From positions 1-64,000 of the forward strand of contig JAQFVV010012983.1 in assembly GCA_028023455.1 (NCBI GenBank): a stretch of 64,000 bases of DNA, in the 5' to 3' direction. The translations under genes were made by a program, and so were the position numbers. Every line of letters starts with the position of its first letter. The first letter of the stretch is position 1. A model generated the notes under the pieces. It was not told the DNA's origin. It saw nothing but the letters and a program-made list of their open reading frames with translations, and searched no databases. Origin of the DNA: Epiperipatus broadwayi. Taxonomy: Eukaryota; Onychophora; Udeonychophora; Euonychophora; Peripatidae. Below are positions 25,440-38,994 of the stretch, piece after piece.

Positions 25440-27330
25440 TGTATATTAAATTGTATATTGTAATAAAGTTAATATTTTATTATTAGAAAGATGGGATAGA
25501 TTAAAATGAAAAGTGTTGAAAGAACAAGTAATTGGTGGTAGTTTGTCTGTTGGTGTGATTTTATGGATTATTTCAAGATATGGAAATAATAGCCTTATGA
25601 ATGGTGTAATTAAATTGATAGTTTTCTGAATTTGAAATATTTTTATTGCATGTAATCCTAATCCATTTTGCACTAGGAGATTTAGGATTTGTTTAATTGA
25701 TATTGTAAACATCTCTCCCCCCCCCTACAATAGTTTTCTACATAAGCTATCAATTTTTAATGTGAAGGCCTTGCAATATGTATTTATTGGGGTATACTAT
25801 AAAATTCTAGTCTCCACTAAAATGTTAAAAAGTGCCACTTTTGCATATAATGACATGTATGATTTTGAAATAGAATTGATTATTTTTTCAGTTTTATTTA
25901 TTAGTTCTCTTTGGATTTGTACACACATTTCCATGTTGCTTAAAAAAAAAGAAAATCCAAAAAAGGGCTCTGTGTGCCTTTGAAATATTCCTCATGATAG
26001 CATCCTGTATATATTGAATGTGCATTTGATTTCTCCATATTGAATTCAAGTTTACATTTTTTGTATAATTTTGGAGAATTTTTATTAATTTTGGAATTTG
26101 TTTTTTCGATGTTAGAAACATAGATATATCATCCATATATGCTACACATGGAATATTTGTTTTTAGTTCTGATATAAATATTCCTGATAAATCCTTTTCT
26201 ATTGCTTTGATCAATGTATTGATGTATAATGTGAATAGTAGGGCACTTAATGGTGATCCTTCATGGAATTGAACAAAATGGGTTAAAAGATGGTGAATAT
26301 TTCCCATCGAGGTTAATGTGTATTGATATTTTTATTAGTTCACTGGTTAGTAGATCAATTGATACTGTATCAACTGCAGATTTTATGTCTAGTTTCACTA
26401 CAATTGAACCATATTTCTTATTAGTTCTGACTGAATCTATTACTGTTTTGAACAAAAATGCTGCTTGACTTGTTGAAGAGCCCTTTTTGGCAAGCTGCAA
26501 TCTTGAGAATTGTGACAATACATAGGGTTAAATTTTTCCCTTGAACACTGACTTTTAATATCTTAATGCCAAGTGAACTCATTGATATTGGTCTAAGATT
26601 TGTAAGTGTGAATACGTTTTTATGTTTTTTCATAAATGGCACCAGAGAGACTGGATAGAGTCCTTGAATATTATATATTTGTTTTGTTAAAATATTTGCT
26701 AAATTTGTTAAGTATTTTGAGGTAAAATTGCTTAAATTATTGTATACAAACAAGGGCATACTATGCATACCTGGATGGCATGATTTTGGTACTGTTGCAA
26801 GCCTTTCAACAAATTCTTCAGGTGTAAATTTTAAGTTACCTGTTTGGGAGTAAATTTTAATCCCTTTTGTAATTTTGTTTTAAAGTGTGATAATAAAGTT
26901 TGCATCATGTTGTTGCCTGAAATGATTTCATTATTCATATTTATTGCTGTGGAGACTATATTTATTAGTGCTTGACTTAATGCCCATATAATTTGACCAG
27001 GTATGGGGATGATTTAAATATATCTTTTTTTATTGCTATATATTCTCTGAATGTTTCAGATGCTGCTTGATATGCTCTTCTCTTTGCCATTACATTTTTG
27101 CATCCTTCTGCTGTAGTAGAGCTGTACATGATTCTTTTTTAATGTTATCTGTAAGAGCCAAGACTTTTGATATTGCTGGTTGATTTCTTGTTACACTGTC
27201 TATTGTACAAGATATGATATTTACAAATGTTATTCAGGTTTGGACTGGATCCATTTCAAGGTTTCTAATTTTGAATAGTAGTGTGTATATTTCTGAAAAT
27301 AGATATTCAGTTGTGTAGCCTTATTAAACA
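25440..27330 (-). mobile_element. LINE-C: decayed non-LTR reverse transcriptase
   Basis: The minus strand encodes, in order but in shifting frames, a 'FREYIAIKK'-like stretch (about 27040), 'FTPEEFVERLATVPKSCHPG' (about 26800), the RT finger motif TLTNLRPISMSSLGIKIL (about 26580), the motif A region VVKLDIKSAVDTV (about 26360), the motif B-like EGSPLSALLFTLYIN (about 26230) and the catalytic box AYMDDI (about 26130). The 3' part continues to about 25440. Stops and frameshifts lie throughout, so it is dead. The residues differ clearly from the RTE family, so this is a separate LINE lineage; its exact clade cannot be named from sequence alone. Confidence 0.75.
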
Positions 27331-27339
27331 GATTACTAA

Positions 27340-30300
27340 TAACTGCCTATTGTTACGACCTAAATTATTCATCTCTTTAACTAAATTATGATACATAAAA
27401 TATTCAAATGAATGATTTATTGTTCAAGAATTTATAACAAGTTTGAACACTGAAAGTAACAGACTTAGGCCATGATTCATAAGCTTTGGACTTCAAAATC
27501 CCCCATTCTGTGACTGCACTTAACCATGCAAAATTAGATTCTTTAAATTTATTGCTAATAATTATGTGGTGTTTTATTGGATAGAAAATATAGTTTACAA
27601 GAATCAAAATAAAAGAAAAAATCCTCTCAAATAACTTTCAGATTTTTTTACCTTTGGAGGCTTCAATTCCTGATCCAAAACATTTTATAATGTCTTAATC
27701 CCACTAAACTTAAATCTTTTTTTTTGCCAGATTACATATATTTTTGACATTATTTAGATCTTTTTTAATCTAAAAGCTCCATAAATCTGGCTCATCTTTT
27801 ATATTCTCACTAACATAACTTATACATTTTCAAACAATAAATTATTTTCATTATTTTTTTATTACATTATTAAAAATATTCTAAATATAATGTATTTTGT
27901 TACAAAAGAAACAAAACTATGAGAAAAAGAACAGCTTTTACATATTATAACCAGTTGGCTACATTGCTCACTATTAAAAATAAAAATAATTGGCAGCATA
28001 CTGTTTGAGTTTAATTGTACAATTATCTAATTAATGAAAAAAATAGTATTAATTTTCACATTCATATTTTTTATAATAATAATGAGTCTAAAATTATATA
28101 AATATTTTATTTTATTTCCCACATGCATATTTTGATATATATTATAAATTCTAAATGTCGGCAGAAGAGTGAGAAAATTATAAAATCAGATAGTTTTTTT
28201 GTTCCCTCTCTTCAATGCACTAAGAGAAAATATTTTTTTCCTTTTGATAAGGTGTTCTTTTCAAGGAGATAAAGTTTTATGTTTAAAAAAATAATAAGAT
28301 TTTAAAACTTTTGGAAAATTTTATTTTTAATTAGTTATTATCTTTTTTCTTTTCTCTTTGTCTGTCTTCATTACAAATAATCAATCAGTGCAATTGACTC
28401 ATTATTTTGTTTTTATTTTTGCAAGAAATGTTTTTTCTTAGAAAGGAATGTCAAGAATTTTATCACGTCAATTTAAGTTCCTGACTTGTTTTTCAATGTC
28501 AAAGATTAAGGAGGGAAATAGGTGAACAATTATATTTAAAAAATTTGACCTAATTATTTATTACTAATTGTGCAATGTAAGAGATAAATTGTTATTAGTT
28601 TGAGTGAGGTTGTTCTAAAAAAATAATAGGGATGAATAAGACAAAAGACTCAAGTGTCTAGAAAGTAGAGTTTTATAACTTATCTACTGAAGAGAGAGCA
28701 GTCAAGTCTTAATCCATCTGATAAAGAAGAAAGCAGTTTTCATTAAACTGTTGCATGGTACAGCAGGAATTTTAACCAAGCTGTTACATAAAATAGCAGA
28801 ATTTTAATAAAGCTTTTAGCATATTATGACTTTATTTATAAAAATGGTTTCTACAATAAAAACCATTTGCTAAGTTTGCTAAAATTTCAACAACATTTTC
28901 TCTCATGTAATTTGTTTTTAATGGAATAAAAATATAGGGAAGTTACCCCCTAACATAATCTGCAACCTTGTCTTCAACCAAGAGCATGAGTCTCTGTCAT
29001 ATTAGTTGAATCTGAAAATTTTAGTGAAAAAAATGGATAAAATTTTCTATATTTAAATCTAGAATTACTTCAAACCAAAAAAGACAAAGTAACTATGTAC
29101 ATGTCTAGAAGTCTTCAAGGAGAAACTCAATTGGAAAGACCTGGAAATTGTAATTGGAAAAAAGACTCCACAGAAAATAAAATCATGGTTAAAAGTATTT
29201 TTGTGTTTGCACACTAAAATTTCAGCTATAGTATAAAAAAGAGTTTTTTTTGTTGTAAGAATTGATAGTTTTAAATATTTTCATTAAGTTAATATTTTTA
29301 AATTGTGAAACATTTTTTTTTAAATCCAAACAATTTTCTCTTCAAAATTATGAAAGAGTTTTTATAAAATATAATTTTTTATAATTGTTTTTAAAACATG
29401 ATTTTTTCTTTTCAATCATTTTCCCTCCTAAAAATTTAACAAACGTTTAATCAAGCTAAATCAAAAATTGTTATCTTTGATCTTAAAAATAGTTTTTTGA
29501 CTCTTAGTTATTTAAAAAAATAACTTAATGAATTATAAATTAATTTAATGAATAGAAATCAACTGGTTAATCTAATTTTTAGGAAATGTCAATTTCTTTT
29601 ATTTATTGATAATCGGTTATAAAATAATTGTTTTAAAATAATTTTAGTCTTTATTTCCTCCAACTTCTATTACATGAATTGGCAGTATGTGACTTTATTT
29701 CATGATAGCATAATGTTCTAGGAATTTTTAAGTGATCCCAGTAAAACTATTTACTTATAGTAGGGTAAACCTAGGACTTATTTAAAGTGATTTATAATAA
29801 GCTGCTTTATTTATCTCTTGTTCACAATAATAGTTTGCAGTTTTTGTTTTCTGGGGTAGATTTGTGCATAAGTTAGTTATATAAATTTGGGGTTATTGAT
29901 GGATTGTATTTAGTGTTATGGCATTTCAGATGATCATGATTGGTACAAATGAATATCCATTAAAAACCATGCACTACATTTAATTTTATTTATTGTTTTT
30001 TTAGAAATTTAGTTTATAGTTGGTCAGTAAATTAACGGTACTAAGTGGCCAGAGCATTGATGATGGTTAGGATGTTTTAATATCTCAGCTGTCATTTGAC
30101 TTATTGTTGTAAATCTGATGTGCTAGCACCTAAGTACATGCATCCAGATAATTATTATATTTATTCCTGCTCTAGATTTTGCAACGGCTAAATAATTTGC
30201 ATGGTCTATTGTGGACCACTTTCAAAACCAGTCATAAGATTGACTGTTGATTTATTTTTATTGTTGATGTTTCATGGTGATGAATTATTATTACTTTTGT

Positions 30301-32550
30301 GTAATGTTGGTAAACTTTATAGTTAGTTTTGTGCTGATCTATCTCACATCATTCATTTTATGTTTAATTTTGTATTTTGTTTATTTGAGGAAGATGAAAA
30401 ATTCCCATCTCTTTATAATTCAGTCCTAACATGGTATACTATTACAAATGGCTATCCAAATGTGGGACTATATTATCATGTAACCCCAAATTCTTCACAT
30501 ATTAACACCCAAATGTTTCCATTTTATTACAGTAGTGACTAATTTTTCAGTCAAAGCAGCAAAATTTTTGCTATTATTGTTATAAAAAGAAAGCTATTTT
30601 TAATAAGCGTAGAGATTTAAAATTTAAACAAATATGATAAAAAGCATCACATAAACATTTTTTAGCATTCTCAAAATGGAAAACTCCATTTGAATTTTGG
30701 AAATTCACATTAATGTCATACTATTCAATGTAAAGCTATTCCATCATTTTTAAGTCCAAAATTCAGTATATATAATTAACAAACAGATGCAAATTATTAT
30801 CTGTATTAATCACGTAAACCAACCAGGAGTTTGTTTCTTTTAAAATTATCACTTAATTCAAACATTTCTCAAGTTCAGATGTTTGAACATTTATAAAAAC
30901 AATGAAATATAATATTAGCTATTAATTCTTTGTAGCTTATACTTCCATAAAGTAAAATCATAATAATAATTTTCTGTCATATAGAACATATAATACTTTA
31001 TATGCATATGGTCGATGTGAAACCTAAAATAAAATGTTATTATTTAGTTATAGACTTCTCCTTCCAATACAAAAAAAAAAAAAAAACAACCTAACAAATA
31101 ATTCTACAGCTTAACCCACAAATAAGGATCTGAAGTTTCATAACTACCCTGCTATATTTTTCAGATATTGTTACCCAATGTTTTAAGAATTTGTGTTGGA
31201 CTGAAGGTTTAAATTATGCCTTAAAAGATATTGTATATAAAAAGAATAGATGAATTTGAGATATTCCATGAGATCATACAAAGCTGGACAGAGTAATCTT
31301 TACCAGAGGGTTAACATTTTATCTGAGTTAGAGATAATCTCCAGTTTAATAAATGATTAATAGTAATCAACGGTGCATTTATATGAAATGGCTAACTTCT
31401 AATTTAAACCAAATTACAATGACTAAATTAAACATTCAATATTCATACATAATTTAGTTATATTCTTAAGACAGTATATGTTATGCTCTGCCCAAAAACT
31501 ACCACACATTAAATTCAAGGGCTTCACATAGAAATCATTCTGATTCAACTCGTATTCTGTTCTAATTTTAGTTGCTGTTAATACGTATACTATAGATAAA
31601 AAATTTAATGTTAATTGTTTTTTAACATATACTTTTGAGCATATACAAAAAATATAAAATTACAATAAATTTTAAATATTTTTTAATATTTTTAAAAAAT
31701 GTAAAATATAGAGCTTTAAAAAAATTGTTGGGAAAAAAATTAAAAGTTATTTAAATGAGCCATTTAACGTGACTTTACCATTTTTTTTTAATAAAACAAT
31801 GATATTAACTTATAATATGTAGATGAAAATAGTCTTAAGAGTTTGAATTTATAATTCTATAAAATAAAGAATTTTTATTAAAGAAAAAGCCGCAAAATGA
31901 ATATATTTTGTAATGATATATAAAAAATTGAATATATTGATATAACTAACTAAATAAATTTACTTTAATAAGAAACTCTTTGAAATTACTGCACGCAAAT
32001 AAAATAATCTTAGCTTTCCTTTAAAGAATAAATTCATAAAAAAGTCTATCAATAATTTAATTCTGATATGTAGAAAAGGATTTATGATATTTATTACGTT
32101 TCCTAATATCTAATAAGCAGAAAAGAAATAATTTTACAATTTAATTGGAAATTTTACTATCAAATATTTTTTTTTAATGAAATAATATTTTTTTAAATAT
32201 CTAATGTACATATATATACATACACGTACAACATATATATATATATATCAATTGAACATCATGCATTAGTGCACGCTTTATCCTAATAAGGACTATGATA
32301 TAATTTACCATGATAAAAGATGTGTTTTAACTATCTTTAGCAGTGTGTCAAAATGTAGCAGTTTAAAACAGATGTGATAGTAATCCTTTGCTTCCACTTC
32401 TCATATGTCACATTACAAATTCCATGGAGTAGTAAAATGGTCATAGTAGTGAATGCATTGTGCATGTTCTCTAAAAAGTTAGTTTCAATTTCATATTTTA
32501 TAAATATTTTTTCCTACGATGATGGATTTATATCTATAATAATCATTACT
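27340..32550. other. Long AT-rich region, no gene assigned
   Basis: About 5.2 kb without a recognised gene or transposon. There are small features only: a short repeated phrase near 28740-28810 ('ctgttgcatggtacagcaggaatttta' and 'ctgttacataaaatagcagaatttta') and a 60-codon plus-strand frame at 30360-30542 with no known motif. Splice-like sites occur by chance but none borders a convincing exon. Confidence 0.45.
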
Positions 32551-32554
32551 TTTA

Positions 32555-32798
32555 ATCACTATTGTTTACAGCATGATAAAGATATCTTGAGGTTTAATCT
32601 AGTTCTCTGATTCGTAACTTCTTTTCTCTTCTCCACTTCACATCAATAAGCTTTCTTATTTGATCTATACATTTTACATATGGTCTCTTTGTAAATATAT
32701 ATATATAACCGAAAGTATATCTGCGGATTTATCTATACATTTTACATATGGTCTCTTTGTAAATATATATATATAACCGAAAGTACTTCTGCGGATTT
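32555..32798 (-). mobile_element. RTE 3'-end fragment with internal 68-bp tandem duplication
   Basis: Sequence 32560-32695 follows the 3' end of the RTE at 37.69-37.82 kb ('cttctcttctccacttcac', 'ctttcttatttgatc', 'tatggtctctttgt' with substitutions). The inner part is then duplicated: 32663-32730 and 32731-32798 are two copies of 68 bp, differing mainly in 'agtatatctgcgg' against 'agtacttctgcgg'. Each copy includes a short TA tract. Confidence 0.65.
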
Positions 32799-32799
32799 A

Positions 32800-34790
32800 A
32801 GGATTGTTTTTAATAGTTTGTAAACCGTTAAATTTATTATTTCAATTATAATTACAATTTTGTTTTTAATTAATGGACATTTTATTTATTTTACATATAT
32901 ATATATATTGTAAGGTGATGCCCAATCCTTATAAAAAAAAATAATAATAAGTAAGTGATGTTTTAGGATAACATATATAAAGATTAAAAAGGCAGCCAAC
33001 TTTTAAAACATAATTTTTTTAGATATTTGGAGACCTATACACATACATATATATACAAACATAACCATACTGTCATGAAGGAATGAACAAATTTATTTTT
33101 TTATTAAATGTAAAATAAAATGTCTACATACACACATCTATACTTGAATGTGTAAGATTTTAAATCATGACGGTGACAAAAATAATAAAGAAAATATTTG
33201 ACATTAAATTTATTAACCATGTTTCTTTTGTTTAAAAGAGAAAAAAAGAGTAAACCTTTGTTGATTTTAGAATGTGGAAAAAAAACTAAGCAACAGGGTT
33301 TTTTTTAGTTGTTTGATTTTTGTTAAAAATGGAGTGCATGAAAGTAAAGTTGTAGAATAAGAATATTTTAATTGTTATTATATTAGTTATTATGATTTCC
33401 TTTCGTTATTAAAAATAAACTGTTTAATATTTGGAATTTTATTACTTATTAGTGTAAAATATTTTAAAAAAAGAAAAAAGACATTGTTTAATTGATGAAC
33501 TTTCATTCGTTCAAATAAATGCTAAGAGCTTCATAGCTATTTATCGTTGTCAAAAATATAATTACTATAAAATGTTTCTTGAAAAAAATAAAATCAACTA
33601 ATGATGAAATAGAACTTTATTAACACCAATTTTTATTACTTTTAAAGTAAAATCTTTATCATGCATCTCATATATAAATAAAACTGCATAGAAATATTGT
33701 TTGTTTCATATTATAATGTAAGCCTTGGAAAAAGATTTATATTTAACAATTTATATGTGTGTAAATAATATCTAACAATGCACTTTTGCTAATTAAGTGT
33801 CAGGGGATTTTTCTATCTCCTTGGTGTCATTGGCATGTGATGGAGGATAATATTCATTGGTATATTTAAGGTTTAAATCAGCGTGGAATGGTATGGAGAT
33901 GGAATTAAATTGGCCATGGCTTTAAAATCAAACGCCCAGGAATTCGATTTCGTCATGGGAATAGTCAATGCTTGGAATGTTTAACATGATTTAATATACT
34001 GAATAAAAGAAAGACATTATCTGCTAAGAATACAGAAGCTGCTCTTGAAAATTTAACTTGCTATTGCTTTAAGGAATTTCAAAATTTCATTTAATTTTAT
34101 GCTTAAATATTTTTTTTAAATGTATGCTGAGAGTTGAGTTGTGAATTTTTCTTACCCTTTTATTCATTTGTAGCAAAAAAATTTTTTAAAAGAACCCATT
34201 TGTTTAGATTTTTATAGGGAGAGAAAAATACGAATACACAACTCAAGGTATACATAAATATATTATATATGTTTGTAAATAAAATATTAGCGTAACTGAA
34301 TGCTTAAATTAAATTGGACAATGACTTAAGGTAAGATTTTAAATATTTACATTTATTAGACAATTAATATATTAATCAAACTCATTAATAAGTAAATATA
34401 TATAACATTTTTTTGTTTAAATGATTAACAGCCTTATGAATGAACTATATCCACAATACACAAATTAGCAATTTATGGACATAACCTTAAGATACATTTA
34501 AAGGACATAAACAAAATGATAATGGTACATCTAGTAATATAATTTCATATTTAAAATAATTGATAATTTATATTGTACATTATGCACTATAATTTTATAA
34601 TTTTTATTTCAATTGATATGTTAATATTTAAATTATAGCTAGTCTTATTGTAGTAAAGATGAATCAATATTTTATTATATCCATGTATATATTTTATTAA
34701 TTCATAAATATTATAAATCTAACCCCAATTTCATAAATAAATATTTGTTGTTTGAAGTTAAAATCTTTGTTTCTCTGGTCTCTAGATTAT
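32800..34790. other. AT-rich stretch, no gene seen
   Basis: Mostly AT-rich. A G+C-richer patch at 33800-33990 contains 'ggaattcgatttcg', slightly like a Pol III B box, but no tRNA-like body. No gene is supported. Confidence 0.45.
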
Positions 34791-35690
34791 TAAGCATCAT
34801 TCATACTTCACTCACCAGAATAGCAATAGCCATTAAGGATCTATATAGAGGTCATATTATTGCCATCCTATTTAATTCCATCCTTGAGCAGAGTTAAAGG
34901 CAAATGTCTACACTGAGTTAGAACCCCGAGTAGTAATAGGACCTGTAAGTAGAGAAGGCTCCGGATGTACCATCCTAAAGGGTTTTACAGTTTGTTACAT
35001 ATTTTGTTGTAGAAAATCTATAATTTTTAAGGTTGGATTGGATATTTGATTGTTGAAGTTTGGTTGGTTCTGTTGCAAGTATTGATATTGGATGGGAAAC
35101 TTTTGTCATTGTTTTGAGGATGTGATGTATTCATGTCACTTGTGACTGATTGATCTCATTCACTGCTCCAACCCAAATTATCATGTTAGTTACTATTTAT
35201 CATGAAGCAGTTAACAGTAGTCCTGCCATGATTTTACCTTTAAAACTCCAGAGAGAGTAAGGTATAGTTCTTTTTGATATATGTATAATATTGGTCTCTA
35301 AGACTCCCAAAGATGAGCAAGGCAATATTTTTTAATAATAGCCCCTAAGACTTGGATGTAAGCAGGGCAGTGCAATAGTATTTGCAGAAAACTATTATGG
35401 GTTGTAGTAGCTTAGAAAAACTGAAATGTGATGATCATCTGAGTGTTCATGGAACATTGTATACTTTAAGAGCAGTGATTGAATTCTTTTATCTAACTCA
35501 AAATTGTGAAATGCTAATTATTCTTTTGGCTATCAGTATCTGTCAGATCTTTAGAGGTGTGGATGAGTATATAACCTAAATATATAACTCATTCTTAAAG
35601 GACAGTTGATAGTATTTATGGTCCATATTTTGGTGACCCAAATATTTGGGGCTTCGATTAATTAAATCTCAGACCCTGTAGACGGTCTGC
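34791..35690. other. Less AT-rich stretch with a small minisatellite
   Basis: More balanced composition than its neighbours. Three diverged units of about 50-55 bp start near 35239, 35294 and 35344, each with a 'taagactcc...gagtaagg'-like phrase. A 65-codon plus-strand frame (35382-35579) shows no recognisable domain. No gene assigned. Confidence 0.45.
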
Positions 35691-35694
35691 CATT

Positions 35695-35744
<50 letters not shown>

Positions 35745-35748
35745 AATG
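35691..35748. repeat. Perfect TA-core palindrome
   Basis: A 58-bp perfect palindrome, CATTACAA and TTGTAATG around a long (TA)n core. Same design as 6-33 and 6970-7009. Confidence 0.9.
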
Positions 35749-35749
35749 C

Positions 35750-36590
35750 TATAGACAAAGTGGTAGCATGGAGGATGGGAATGTGACAATTGTCCACTGA
35801 ATATTCATAATTATCTTAATATTAATGAATTGATGTTGTTAATGAATAGTCATCAACAAATATAAAAGGAGCACAAGAAAATCAGCATAGAATAAAATAA
35901 GTAATTATAATAGTAAGCTACATCACCAACATTAAAAATGAATAACCAACAATCATCTTATATGATTAGATATAAAAAAGGTTCAATATCAGAATAAAGG
36001 TTATTTATCTAGCCAATTCTACACTAAGGGCATAATACAAAATCAATAATATATACATGCACATGTTTAAGAGCTAAAGTATCTATCATAATAAAAAATG
36101 TTGGGATCCTGATATATGCTAATTATTATCAAGGCTCCAGCCATATAACACTATAAATATGTAGGACAGCTATAAACTAATTTTTGATCTGTATACAGTG
36201 CAGAGAATGAACTTTAGAGGTAATCTTGAGTTTTGTGCCATCCAGAAAACAAGGATGACTAAACACAAACACTTACCCCAACATATGTATAAATAAACTT
36301 ATTCCTCTAGAGATAGCTCAAAATCACAAGGATCCTAAGATAAGTATCTATGACAAGAAACAATATAAGTGCATATGATTATCTAAATTTAAATAATCTT
36401 ACTGGGAACATTTATAACTTTTTAAAATCACAATGCCATGATGAAATCAAGTTACTATCAATTTATAAAACTCATAGCTGGAGAAATAAAAACTTTAACA
36501 CAAAAAAGTAATTTAAAAAATATTATTTTTGTTATTACTTTTTAACATTTTTTATAATGTTAATCAATAATAAATAAGAAAATTAAAACA
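35750..36590. other. AT-rich stretch, no gene seen
   Basis: No open frame, RNA or recognised transposon. Contains scattered short similarities to AT-rich repeats only. Confidence 0.5.
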
Positions 36591-36599
36591 AAGTATGAT

Positions 36600-36770
36600 A
36601 ATATGATAATTACATATCATACCATTTGCAACTCTCTTAAACACATTAACAATACCATTTTTTATATCAAAACTTTATTCTTACAGTTTTGACTGTCCTG
36701 CAGTAATCATCAGAACTACAATATCCAAATATATAATTATACAATTAGTATATTTTATATACATATTTAT
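36600..36770 (-). repeat. Hammerhead-like repeat E, copy 2
   Basis: The minus strand carries CTGATGA (complement at 36707-36713), an ACTG/CAGT helix and then AAAACTG, and continues with the same downstream sequence ('taaagttttgatataaaaa', 'attgtt') as the copy at 40.9 kb. The GAAA box has become AAAA. A large foldback begins just to the right. Confidence 0.6.
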
Positions 36771-36794
36771 ACACATAATTAAATATATAATTAA

Positions 36795-37645
36795 AACATA
36801 CATCTTAATCTGTCCATTATATATATATATATAATCATTTTGCATTTTATTACTCTACTCTTAATTAATTTTATTCACATTTATTTTATATTATTTTATT
36901 TTTAAATTATTTTAAAACTATTTTTTTATAATTTTAATTTTTTTAATTTTTAAAAACTATAACTTTTTATTCTACTATTTAATATATACTATTTTATTCT
37001 CTTTTTACTTATATTTTTAATCAACTTCTAATCTTTTTTTTTATTATATATTTTTAAGTAACTATTAACTTATTTTACATTGCAAATTACTTTTTTGTTA
37101 CAAATTATCACCTCTTTACATATCTTATTTCTAAAACTCAATTGATAAAATTTTTAATTTTTTTTATACTTGCTTAACAACTCCCTTTATCATCATTTTC
37201 TTCAACTTTATTTTTTTAACCTTTTTATATTCAAACTATTATTATTAATAATTGTTTATTAAATTATTGTCTTTATTCCAAAATCCTTATTAAGATTATG
37301 TCTTATATTTTTATATAATATTGCCTTTTTACATTTGAAAAATTTTGTCAGTTGGTTTCTAGAAATAAGATATATAAAGAGGTGATAATTAGTAATATAA
37401 AAATGTAATTTGTAATGTCAAAAAAGTTAATAGTCAATTATAAAATGTATAATAAAAACATAAAAAGGTTAGAAGTTGATCAAAAATATAACTAAAAATA
37501 TAATAAAATATTATGTATTAAATAGTAGAAGAAAAAAATTAATGATTTTAAAAATCAAAATATTAAAAAATTAATTAAGAGTAATAAAATTGGAAATGAT
37601 TATTTATAATTATCAGGTTAAGATCTATAATTTTAATTTTGTATT
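36795..37645. mobile_element. Large AT-rich foldback H
   Basis: The left arm at about 36795-37165 pairs with the right arm at about 37330-37645. Examples are 'ttatcacctctttacatatcttatttcta' with 'tagaaataagatatataaagaggtgataa', 'tactcttaattaatttta' with its complement, and 'catcttaatctg' with its complement. The spacer is about 165 bp. No protein is encoded. The right edge lies only about 20 bp from the 3' tail of the RTE at 37668. The arms differ at many positions, so it is not very recent. Confidence 0.75.
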
Positions 37646-37684
37646 TAATTATATATATAAATATGTGTATCATCATCATCATTA

Positions 37685-38994
37685 TCAACCATTATCAATC
37701 CACTGCAGGATGAAGGTCTCTCCAAGTTTAATCCATCTTCTCCGATCTTTAGCTTCTCTTCTCCACATCACCCCTGCACACTTTCTTATTTCATCCATCC
37801 ATCTCTCATGTGATCTCTTTCTGGGTCTTTTACAATCTCTATTATCATCTCTACTAACAATATGTCCAGCCCAACTCCACTTCAATCTTTTAATTTTTTC
37901 AATGAGGTCAGTAACACCTGTTTGTTCTCTTACCCATACATTGCGTTTACGATCTCTTCTTGTTACTCCCAACATATATCTCTCCATACTTCTTTGAGTG
38001 GTCTGAAGTCTCTGAATTCCTCTTCTATTAAGTGTCCAAGTCTCAGATCTATAAGTAAGAACTGGTAAAACACATTTGTTAAAAACCTTCCTTTTCAAAC
38101 ACATAGGCATATTTCCTTTTAGTATCAAGTTATTTCTACCAAAAGCACTCCAACCAAGTTTAATTCTATGATTAATTTCCTCCATTATGTTTCCATCTGT
38201 ATTAATAATCTGACCAAGGTATTTGTAACTGTTAATTTCTTCTAATTCATCATAATCAATCTTTATTTTCATATTTTGAGCAAATCGATTAAACATTATT
38301 TTAGTCTTTTTAACATTTATCTTTAATCCTACTTTTCTACTTTCATCTGATAATTCCTGCAACATTTCCTGAAGATCTGAAGCATTATTTTCAAAAACAA
38401 CTACATCATCTGCGAAATCTAAATCACTTAAATAATCACCATTTACTTTCACTCCTTTAGTTTCCCATTTTAATCCACAAAATACTTCATGCAGCACTGC
38501 TGTAAAAAGTTTTGGAGATATGGAGTCACCTTGTCTTACACCTTTCTCAATGTTGACTTTCCCAGTGTCATTATGTAATCTAATTGTTGCTTTTGCATTT
38601 TTATAAATATTCTTTAAAATATGACAATATCCTGGATCTATACCTTGATGATCAAATGCCTTTTCATAATCTACAAACCCTAAGCATAATGGCAACTCAT
38701 ATTCATTTGTCCTTTCTATAACTTCTCTCAATATCTGGATATGATCTACTGTACTAAAACCACTTTTAAATCCGGCTTGTTCTCTTGGTTGGTAGAAATC
38801 CAATGTTCTCTGTAGATGAGTAGTAATTATCTTGGTAAAAATTTTATATAAAACTGATAAAAGGCTGATAGGTCTGTAATTTCTAATATCTTCTTTATCA
38901 CCTTTTTTAAATATTAATATTATTACTGCATTCTTCCAATCATCCGGTACATCTTTATCATTTAGACATTTGGTATATAACTTTGCTAAAAAAA
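37685..38994 (-). pseudogene. RTE reverse transcriptase and C-terminal domain
   Basis: The frame is open from about 38994 to the stop at 37685. From the N-terminal side: a fingers motif RNYRPISLLSVLYK, then QAGFKSGFSTVDHIQ, motif A FVDYEKAFD, motif B VRQGDSISPKLF, motif C catalytic LDFADDVVVF, thumb SYKYLGQIINTDGN, then GVTRRDRKRN and LKWSWAGHI near the C-terminus, ending ILQWIDNG. These are the hallmarks of RTE-clade RT. After FDYEKAFD-type motif A the text jumps straight to HQGIDPGYCHI; relatives usually have about 14 more residues there, so an in-frame deletion is likely. The catalytic aspartates are still present. Confidence 0.9.

Noticed and set aside
33890-33970. Pol III B-box-like 'ggaattcgatttcg'
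   Set aside because: The match is poor and no tRNA fold or A box surrounds it.
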